Assembly: GCF_016097555.1 (NCBI RefSeq)
Contig: NC_054703.1
Coordinates: 40,031,130-40,095,129, forward strand
Direction: 5' to 3'
Length of the DNA: 64,000 nt
Source of the DNA: Gigantopelta aegis
Lineage: Eukaryota; Mollusca; Gastropoda; Neomphalida; Peltospiridae
The translations under genes were made by a program, and so were the position numbers. Of this stretch, positions 56,444 to 64,000 are shown piece by piece. The notes under the pieces are model-generated. The model did not search any database. It saw only the letters and a program-made list of their open reading frames with translations, and was not told the DNA's origin. The stretch's first letter is position 1. Each line of letters starts with the position of its first letter.

Positions 56444-57105
56444 ACAAAAGCCTTGAGCAAAGGTTTCTAACAGCGTATCACAATTATTTCCTATGAGTTT
56501 TGCTTTTCATACAGACGACTTGAGTAATTAAAATTTATTTCCTACGAGTTTTTGCAACGCCAGCCTGGAATGAACATTCTCGGACGTCATCAAAGATGTA
56601 GTCTGTTGACTGGAGGTATCAACACTGTATGATATGGTATTTCTGTCCATAAAGAAGTCTTTGAGTAAATGTTTTCAAGAGTGTAGCGTATATCAGAATT
56701 TATTTCCTACCAGGTTTTTTATTTTTATAAATCCAGCCTGAACAGAACATTATCTGACTTCTTCAAAGATGTAGTCTATAGTCTGGAGATATCAGCACTA
56801 CGATATGGTATTGCTGTCCATAGAGAAGCCCTGAACGTATGTCAGAATTTATTTTCTACCAGTTTTCTATAAATCCAGCCTGAATGGACGCTCTCTGACG
56901 TCATCATAGATGTAGTCTATAGCATTGAAGTATCAACACTACGATATGGTATTGCTGTCCATACAGAAGCCCTGAGCAAATCTCTCTAACAGTGTAACAT
57001 CTATAAGAATATAAGAATGTCTTCTTTCCTACACGTTTCTGTAAAGCCAGCCAGCAATGAACGCTCTGTGACGTCTTCAGAGATGGAGTCTGAAGTCAGG
57101 AGGTA
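56444..57105 (-). repeat. Leader exon of ZNF copy 4 with tandem repeats carrying short uORFs
   Basis: The acceptor (ttctgtttcag on the minus strand) ends at 57106. The 662-bp leader has imperfect repeats spaced 141-207 bp. Each includes a copy of the start-codon context: minus-strand ATGGACAGCAATACC at about 56820 and 56960, ATGGACAGAAATACC at about 56650, against ATGGACATCAATACC at the true start. Two of these give a seven-codon ORF, MDSNTIS. Confidence 0.7.
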
Positions 57106-57416
57106 CTGAAACAGAACCAGGAAAATCCAGAAATAAAACTAAAACTGAAAGTTGTACAAAGCAAGTCTTTCCACAGGATTTATTGTTGTAAAAAGGCACT
57201 TACATTTTCAGTATCAGTTTAAGTTATACATACATCTGTTCTCAAATAAAGCAAAAACTAGTGGGGTGATTGAATGGATTTTGTGTTTTACTGTGCCTTA
57301 AAACTAGTAAATTTATGGGGTTTTTTTATTAAATTGAATTTTATTTTTTGGATTAATTATTTATTTTTTGGATTAATTATTTATTTTTTATTTATTTTAT
57401 TATATATTTTTTTTAA

Positions 57417-57793
57417 GGGACATTCCTGAGTTTGCTGCAATTTTTAAGATGTTATCGACTAACAGAGACTTTTTGACGACTGTAATTACATTTATATTTT
57501 TCTACACAAAATATCAGTGGCTGTATATTAAACGTGTTTCTGATCGTTCTAATAGTTGTACTAGGTTAAATTTTATTTTATTTCCTGAAAACGATTTTTT
57601 TCGTACGTACGAAATTATTTGACGACAAAATCCAGTTGTGGCTTCTTACAAATATTAAGACAACCAGAAACACATTGAATATACAGACACTGATATTCTA
57701 AACAAGAAAATATATTTAATATGTAAGTTTAATCGTAGAAATATTTTATTAGTCGGAAACATCTTACAATGCAGTACACTCGGGAGTGTCCCT
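57417..57793. mobile_element. TTAA-flanked MITE, 377 bp
   Basis: Ends gggacattcctgagtttgct and actcgggagtgtccct with TTAA outside (57413-57416, 57794-57797). Its interior differs from the 0.8-kb MITE; same terminal class. Confidence 0.75.
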
Positions 57794-57949
57794 TTAACCT
57801 GTCCATTTCATTCAACATTAAATGCACTAATTCAACAATATTATATTAATTTGATTTGAACTTTTTAAAGTTGTCAGCAATATCAATTGATTTATATCAA
57901 TAAATAATTTAGTGCAAGAGACTGTAGTTGAGAAAAAAAAAATGAAATT

Positions 57950-58270
57950 TTGGTTAGGACAATCAGTCCGTTTCCTTGTTCTACTTCGAGTGTCAGATAA
58001 TACGACCAACAACCAACAGGTTTTCTTTAAAATGGCAATATGTACAATATATGAAGACATTTATTTAAAACATACAATACCTACGAACATAATTTGTAGT
58101 TTATAAATGTAAAACGTAGAATTTTTTTTAATAAATTGAATAAACCTACCGAACAACAATCAGGTTATCACAAAGGAAACGTACATGAGAAACCTATCCC
58201 GACCTGTTGTTCGGACTATAATATTTTTTGATATGCGGACTGCGACTAATTACCTCCCATGTATGGACAC
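57950..58270. repeat. Unclassified interspersed repeat, copy 3 of 3
   Basis: ttgttctacttcgagtgtca, aataaacctaccgaacaaca, cctgttgttcggactataat and tttgatatgcggactgcg in the same order as 8690-9010. Confidence 0.6.
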
Positions 58271-58407
58271 TCGGTAATAATAATAATTAAAATGTTTAAA
58301 AATAAAAAAATATATTAAACTTCTCTTTTTTAACTGTGTGTTTAATTCCTTATTACCCAAGGAATTATTTCGCCTAGTGAAACAAATCGAGATTTACAGA
58401 AAGGAAG

Positions 58408-58743
58408 GGAAAAAGAAAGAAATGTTTTATTTAACGACGCACTCAACACATTTTATTTACGGTTATATGGTGTCATACATATGGTTAAGGACCACACAGA
58501 TATTGAGAGAGGAAACCCGCTGTCGCCACTTCATGGGCTACTCTTTTCGATCAGCAGCAAGGGATCTTTTACATTTTACATGCACCATCTCACAGACAGG
58601 GTAGTATATACCACGGCCTTTGATACGGCAGACGTGGTGCACTGGCTGGAACGAGAAATGACCCAATGGGCCCACCAACGGGGATTGATCCCAGACCGAC
58701 CGCGCATGAAGCAACGCTTTACCACTGGGCTACGTCCCGCCTC
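58408..58743 (-). mobile_element. SINE, H1 + TA
   Basis: TA tail left, H1 head right (ccactgggctacgtcccgcc). TSD tttacagaaag on both sides (about 58393 and 58744). A duplicated tttacat lies in the centre. Confidence 0.92.
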
Positions 58744-58784
58744 TTTACAGAAAGTTTCTGTACCACTTCGTCAGTTCACGGAGA

Positions 58785-58950
58785 ATCGTCCTCGGTGGTG
58801 CAGTGATTAAATACGGTCGTACTAGACTACGTCCCGCCCCCAAAATCTCAAATGACGTGCGTTGTCATGACATCCCCATTAGGCTTATCGGAGGTCGGAC
58901 TCTGGATGGGCGTGTTCGAAACCCTAGCGATTTGATGCTTTTCTTTATCA
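58785..58950 (+). mobile_element. tRNA-like head split by a short insert
   Basis: cctcggtggtgcagtgatta resembles an A box and ggatgggcgtgttcgaaacc a B box. They are separated by about 90 bp that includes an H1 end (ctacgtcccgcccc). Confidence 0.4.
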
Positions 58951-59462
58951 TCTACGACTTTTAGGCCAAAAGAAAACAGGCTAGTCGGTCTCCGGACAGA
59001 TAAAAATTCTAGAATTGATGCGGGGATGCGGGTTTCTTCTCTTTATGTTTCTTTCTTTGCACAAAAAGGTGGACATATTTGTTTTGATTTTATATCCTAC
59101 TCATTTGCCGTGGTAGCCTAAATGCTTTCTTTTACATTTTCCATTTAGCCAGGGCAACTTTTATTACTTTGACTTTGCCCCCAGATAACCTCATTTGGAC
59201 CCCTTAATCCGTGTATAGATGGTGCTGTAGTATCTACCACGAGAAATTTAAAAAATAAATAAATTGACGCTCGAGTTCTAAATTGCCGCGTTTTCTGATC
59301 AGAGACCAGCATTATGTTTTGTTTGGCCTTATTACACAATTTCAGAATAACATGTCGCTCATTTTGACATACATACAATACTTTTATGGCAGGCCAAATA
59401 AAAAACATTCCTCTGTATAGCTGTACGTACACTGGAGTGCCATATAAAAGTTATCTCGTGTG

Positions 59463-59800
59463 GGGCGGGATTTAATGCAGTCGGTTTAGCGCAGTTGTGT
59501 GTTCGCCTAATGTGCTTGCGTCGCAGGATCGAACCACCTCGATGGATCTATTCAACTGATTGGGTTTTATCTCGGTTGAGTGCTCGCCTAAGGTGCTTGC
59601 GTCGCAGGATCGAACCACCTCGGTGGATTCATTCAACTGATTGGGGTTTTTTTTTCTCATTCCAGTCAGTGCACCACAGCTGGTCAAAGGCCGTGGTATG
59701 TACTTTCCTGTCTGTAGGGCAGTGCATATAAAAGATCCCTTCCTACATTATAAAAATGTAGAGGGTTTCCTCCGATGACTAAGTGTTGGAATTACCAAAT
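59463..59800 (+). mobile_element. SINE, H2 + TB, with duplicated head
   Basis: The H2 head occurs twice in tandem (gtgcttgcgtcgcaggatcg at about 59513 and 59597), each followed by ttcaactgattgggtt. Centre and a short TB tail follow (attaccaaatgtttctg). Confidence 0.88.
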
Positions 59801-60004
59801 GTTTCTGTCGAGTTTTGCTCTCTCAGGTTTTAAAGCTAAAATTTCAGCAAAACATTTTTATCCTTTGTTTTGATACTTTAGAGTTAATTAAATTCACTTT
59901 AAGGTAGCGGCAGTTTGTAAAATGTTCATCCAGCATTACAAATCGTATTACAGGCTACTGAACAGATAAAAGACTCTCTGCAGTTTCATCCATAAACAAT
60001 GAAA

Positions 60005-60205
60005 CCAGTGGCGGATCTAAGGGCCCCAGAGACCCGCCCGCACCCCTAAATTTTGCGACAATTATATTATAATTTTATTCGTTCATTTTTTACATTGGAG
60101 AATCCGAGAAATCTCTTCGAGGACATTTGTGCCCTTCGGCCACATGTCATTCCCCCCCCCCCCCCCCCCCCCCCCCCCCGTCGGATTTTCTGGATCCGAC
60201 ACTGG
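60005..60205. mobile_element. hAT-like MITE (ggcggatc type)
   Basis: Left end cagtggcggatctaaggg, right end tctggatccgacactg, with a C run of about 30 inside (60149-60179). Confidence 0.75.
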
Positions 60206-60449
60206 TATCGTAGATATCAAAGCAAAAAAGTTTAAATTTTGGGTTATGTTACTGAGTATTGTGTATTTAGGGCTCACTCCGTCCATTGCCACATTAGCCA
60301 ATTGCTAATTTATATACAAAGTGGCTAGAACATTTAGTCTTTGGCTAATATTTTTATATATTATATATAAATTAGCCCCTTTTTAATCATGTTCACGAAA
60401 ATACTCTATATATTTCAAAATTCGCTAAAACGAAATTCTTTCCAGTGTG

Positions 60450-60640
60450 TCAGGGCCGTAGCTAGGATGTTTCGTTTGGGGGTGGGGGTGGGGGGGGGGA
60501 GGCAACTGAGTAGTTACTAGTCTAAAACTTCTTAAACAATTAAGAGATAATTTTCTTTGAGTCTCTATAATGCTTTCGGGATTTGTTTTCGGGGGTGAGG
60601 GGAACTACCCCCCCCCCCCCCTTTCCCGCTAGCTGAGTGT
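60450..60640. mobile_element. G-rich MITE (gccgtagctag type)
   Basis: Left end cagggccgtagctaggatgt, right end ccgctagctgagtg, with G and C runs facing each other, suggesting a fold-back. Confidence 0.65.
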
Positions 60641-60799
60641 TAGGTGATCTTTTGTTGATATTTCTTTTGTTTTCAAGATATTTCATTTTTCAGTTTATAA
60701 AATTCTCGAATTGCTCCCCATTAGCTGGAATGGGCGTTGAATCGTATTAGTCCCCTACCGCTCCTTGGAACCGGAGATGACTATAGGTTTCATCTCCGT

Positions 60800-61135
60800 C
60801 TTTCTGTCTGTCCGTCCGTTCAACATATAGTTTTCCGAATATTTTTTTCATAATGCCTTGACATACTGAAATTTTGTGTATAGTGTTATCGTGTACATTT
60901 ACAGGTCACGTTTGACTTTCATGGCGATTTACCCTTTTTTGACAGAGTTATCGCCCTTGAATTTAGAAGATATGAAAATTTGTTTTCCGGACTTTTTGTG
61001 GTAATGCCAGAAGATGTTGAGATGACATTTTGTATATAGCTTTATCATGTACCGTTACAGATCAAGTTTAACATTCATGGCGATTTACCGATTTTTCAGA
61101 GTTATGACCCTTGAATTTGAGAGAAAATGCGTTGG
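60800..61135 (+). repeat. Two-copy ~150-bp repeat (tttccgga / catggcgatttacc)
   Basis: cataatgccttgacatactg... and taatgccagaagatgttgag... head the two copies, each with catggcgatttacc, agagttat and cccttgaattt. It resembles a dispersed repeat seen in many animal genomes; no ORF. Confidence 0.65.
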
Positions 61136-61211
61136 GTCCTGTAGAGGACATGTAATGCTTTAGCAGTATTCTCAGAATGCTTGTTAATACTGTCGTTCAA
61201 CCACTAATAGT

Positions 61212-61275
61212 AACAGTGGCGAATCCAGAAAATCCTTCTTTTTTGGGGGGAGGGGGGGGGGGGGCAATGACACTC
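61212..61275. mobile_element. hAT-like MITE fragment (ggcgaatcc type)
   Basis: Left end cagtggcgaatccagaaaat with a G run and gcaatgacac, then truncated. Confidence 0.55.
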
Positions 61276-61302
61276 AACAGCCGATCTCTATTTGTGTAGG
61301 TA

Positions 61303-61628
61303 GGGGCGGGACGTAGCCCAGTGATAAAGCGTCCGCTTGATGCGCGGTCGGTCTAGGATCGATCCCCGTCGGTGGATCCAATGGGCTATTTCTCGTTCCA
61401 GCCAGTGCACCACGACTGGTATATCAAAGGCCGTGGTATGTACTACCCTGTCTGTGGGATGGTGCAGATGAAAGATCCCTTGCTGCTAATCGAAAAGAGT
61501 AGCCCATGAAGTGGCGACAGCAGGCTTCCTCTCTCAATATCTGTGTGGTCCTTAACCACATGTCTGACGCCATATAACTGTAAATAAAATGTGTTGAGTG
61601 CGTCGTTAAATAAATAAAACATTTCCCG
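61303..61628 (+). mobile_element. SINE, H1 + TA
   Basis: Full length, low divergence: ggcgggacgtagcccagtga to cgtcgttaaataaataaaac. Confidence 0.95.
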
Positions 61629-61711
61629 TTTTCGACAAGGAAGGGGTCTGTATTCTCCGTGACCACTGGACTCGGTGTGATTAATGTACAAGGGGATTAT
61701 GTAGAATAATT

Positions 61712-61790
61712 AATGTGGGCTAATTCTCGCTCTACCCAATGCAACACGACTGGTATATCAAAGACCGTGGAATGTGCTATCCTGTCAGAA
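61712..61790 (+). mobile_element. SINE centre fragment
   Basis: gctaattctcgctctaccca to ggaatgtgctatcctgtc only. Confidence 0.65.
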
Positions 61791-61848
61791 CCAACAAGTG
61801 TTGATTTTCCTTTATGAAACCTGAGGAAGAAATCAGTCTGAACTAGGG

Positions 61849-62182
61849 CGGGGCGTAGCCCAGTGGTAAAGAGCGTGAATGATGCGCAGTCAGTCTGGGA
61901 TCGATCCCCGCTGGTGGGCCAATTGGGATGATTTTCGTTCCAGTCAATGCACCACGACTGATATCTCAAAGGCCGTGGTATGTGATATTCTGTCTGTGGA
62001 ATGTGATATTCTGTCTGTGGAATGGTGCATATAAAAGATCTCTTGCTACTAATGGGAAAATGTACCGGGTTTCCTCTCTAAGACTATTATGTAAGGATGA
62101 CAAAACGTTTGACATCCAATAGTCAGATGATTAATAAATCAATATGCTCTTCGTGTGTCGTTAAATAAAATTAAAACTTTAA
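61849..62182 (+). mobile_element. SINE, H1 + TB
   Basis: Head ggcggggcgtagcccagtgg, centre with a tandem duplication of gtgatattctgtctgtggaa, TB tail with (taaa). Confidence 0.92.
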
Positions 62183-62267
62183 TGAATAATTGTTCTTCCT
62201 GCGGGTGCTGTTTCTCGTCGTGATGTAAGACTGACAGTTTACATCCTAGTTGTTTTTCTGCAGACTA

Positions 62268-62360
62268 CAGGCCCATATAGGAACCGGGAAGGCGATGGGC
62301 CCATCATGGGGGAGGGGGGGGGGGGGCTGCCTTCCCCCGACTTAAAGACGAAAATATAGG
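62268..62360. mobile_element. G-rich MITE fragment
   Basis: aggcccatataggaaccggg leads to a G run and ctgccttcccccgact. Confidence 0.4.
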
Positions 62361-62471
62361 GGGGTATGTTTGTTTTCATCTGTATAAATAAAGATAAAAA
62401 TGTGGCTTATGTTCTTCCACACTAGAAATTGTGATCCCACCTAACCGACCCCCACTCCAAATGTTCCTACA

Positions 62472-62499
62472 TGCTTCTTCTTCTTCTTCTTCTTCTTCA
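62472..62499. repeat. (TTC)n microsatellite
   Basis: About nine TTC units. Confidence 0.95.
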
Positions 62500-62719
62500 G
62501 GTAAACGTCATTATGATAAATAACTGCTGGTAAATGCCAATATTATTTTTTGAAACTTTTTATTCAGAATTATTGGACGGGGGCTAAAGCCTCTTTCACC
62601 CCCCCCCCCAAACCCCACCCCCACCCCCACCCCCAGTGCTCCGCCATGCCTGCCAAATGGGGTGTTGTGTGTGGGCCATGTGCCAAATGTTTTCATTAGT
62701 ACGCCTAATCGGGGCCATC

Positions 62720-64000
62720 TACGTTGGAAGTAGGAGGGCCCGTAAATCTGAATTCGGTATCAACATAACATAATCTACGACATCCGGAATTACACGAGAA
62801 ATTTTCTGCAGGATTTCCAGTAATGGTATTTTAGAATCAAGTAAAGGTAACTTGAAATAAAATCGTAATTATGTCATTGATTGTTTTTAAAACAGCTGAC
62901 CCGCTCAAACTCTAAGATACAAACTTAACTTTGTGCACCGAATAGAAAGTTGTGGCCTTGACGTTGTCCTTGACACGGTAATTACAATGCCTCAACTGTC
63001 AGTTTAAGTTTTCATTATCGCGTTGTTCAGCTATTTGAAGAAATACAAAGACTAAATCTGTACGGATTAAATACACATTTGAATGTAACGATATGTGTTG
63101 TTTTGCATTCTTTTAAAACCGTGTTTTATTCTGCAGCAAACCGACAGCTAGTTTTGAACTTGCTTTTATGATCTAAAAATAGAAACCGGAAGGGAATTCC
63201 CATGTTTATTTTTCCCCGCTACATTCTTAAGAACAAATGCTTATCCCGTTTTATATGAAATATCACATATCGTTTTCCTTCACAAAATAATTAACAAATA
63301 AGTAACGTTTAGATAATTTAAACATATAATGTCATTTTTGTTGTAGTTGTAGTATGTAGCTGGTTAAAATTCTACAGGATATTCATCCGAGTAAAAAGAA
63401 ATCCTCAAGGTCATTCTGGTCGTCTAGAAAATATCGTAAGTTCTATCACATGTTTTGGTCGTGCAAGATCGGAAAATTGAGTTGCCGTCAGATTGTTGCC
63501 AAAACCAGAAATGGAGTTCAACAACGTAGACCACACGCTAAATGCTGAATCACAGGTGGTTTTTAACAAAATAAGAGGCTAAATAATTCCGTACACTCAA
63601 TCATCAATGTCGTAAAATTTATCTCATTTTGGGAGAGTTTCAAATTCAATGCACACTGTGACTGTAAGTGATTATTATGTCGGGATTGTTCTAGCAGACA
63701 CTGAGAGTGAGACAGTGTCCAACAAGTGAAACTGTCATTTTACAGGATTCTGTTTCACTTAGTAACAGATAGGATTCAAATGTATTATTGAATTTTATTG
63801 TATTGGAGTTTGTTTGAGGGTAATTTAAAGGAAAACAAAAAAGTGCAAAACTGTATACTTTTTTATTGAACATATAGCATACCATAGCCTGATTACTCTG
63901 CTGTTCTCGAGATAGACGGACGTTTGGACGGTTATAATAGCTCAATTAGTCAGCAAAGATTTCAGCTCTAATACAGATCAGTAATTCTATGTTTTATGTC
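62720..64000. other. AT-rich DNA without recognised features
   Basis: No SINE, MITE or supported ORF. It may be unique intergenic or intronic DNA. Confidence 0.5.

Overview
This window is nuclear DNA from an animal, most likely a marine mollusc and probably a gastropod. The reasons are single-exon C2H2 zinc-finger genes with spliced leaders, LINE retrotransposons, many MITEs with target-site duplications (TSDs), and about 30 copies of a tRNA-derived SINE whose body I recognise from molluscan genomes. No bacterial operon, CRISPR array or rRNA gene is visible. Species is not determinable from the sequence alone.

Host genes are sparse. Four related C2H2 zinc-finger genes lie at 2437-3273 (-), 18375-19438 (+), 33966-35029 (-) and 55535-57105 (-), forming a local paralogue cluster with a shared leader design. 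The second and third are an inverted duplication of about 1.17 kb whose protein differences concentrate at DNA-reading positions of fingers 1-3. The fourth is followed by a minisatellite built from a 48-bp half-finger. One further probable host gene (45427-48275, -) has two exons with clean splice sites and encodes an unrecognised membrane protein of 199 residues.

The rest is mobile and tandem DNA. 0-12 kb: SINEs, a Tc1/mariner transposase remnant, an 84-bp satellite, a long-TIR element, G-rich MITEs. 12.4-17.2 kb: a full-length but decayed L2/CR1-type LINE whose ORF1 opens with a 2A-type motif. 17-31 kb: zinc-finger copy 2, SINEs, a Harbinger element nested in a TTAA-flanked MITE, and two inverted 0.8-kb MITEs. 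33-41 kb: zinc-finger copy 3, long TG-rich arrays and a tandemly duplicated segment. 41.6-45.2 kb: a 3.5-kb satellite of 80-bp units. 45-50 kb: the membrane-protein gene, with several SINEs in and around it. 50-55.5 kb: a nested stack in which the half-finger minisatellite was hit by a SINE, the SINE by a long-TIR element, and that element by an RNase H-bearing LINE. 55-64 kb: zinc-finger copy 4, further SINEs and MITEs, then about 1.3 kb of AT-rich DNA without recognisable features.

SINE nomenclature used below. Three tRNA-like heads: H1 (tagcccagtggtaaagcg, then ggtctgggatcgatccc), H2 (gtgcttgcgtcgcaggatcg) and H3 (cctcggtggcgtcgtggtta). A shared centre (ccagtgcaccac to agcgggtttcctct). Two tails: TA (tgagtgcgtcgttaaataaa) and TB (gctctagtggtgtcgttaaa). 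Heads and tails occur in nearly every combination.
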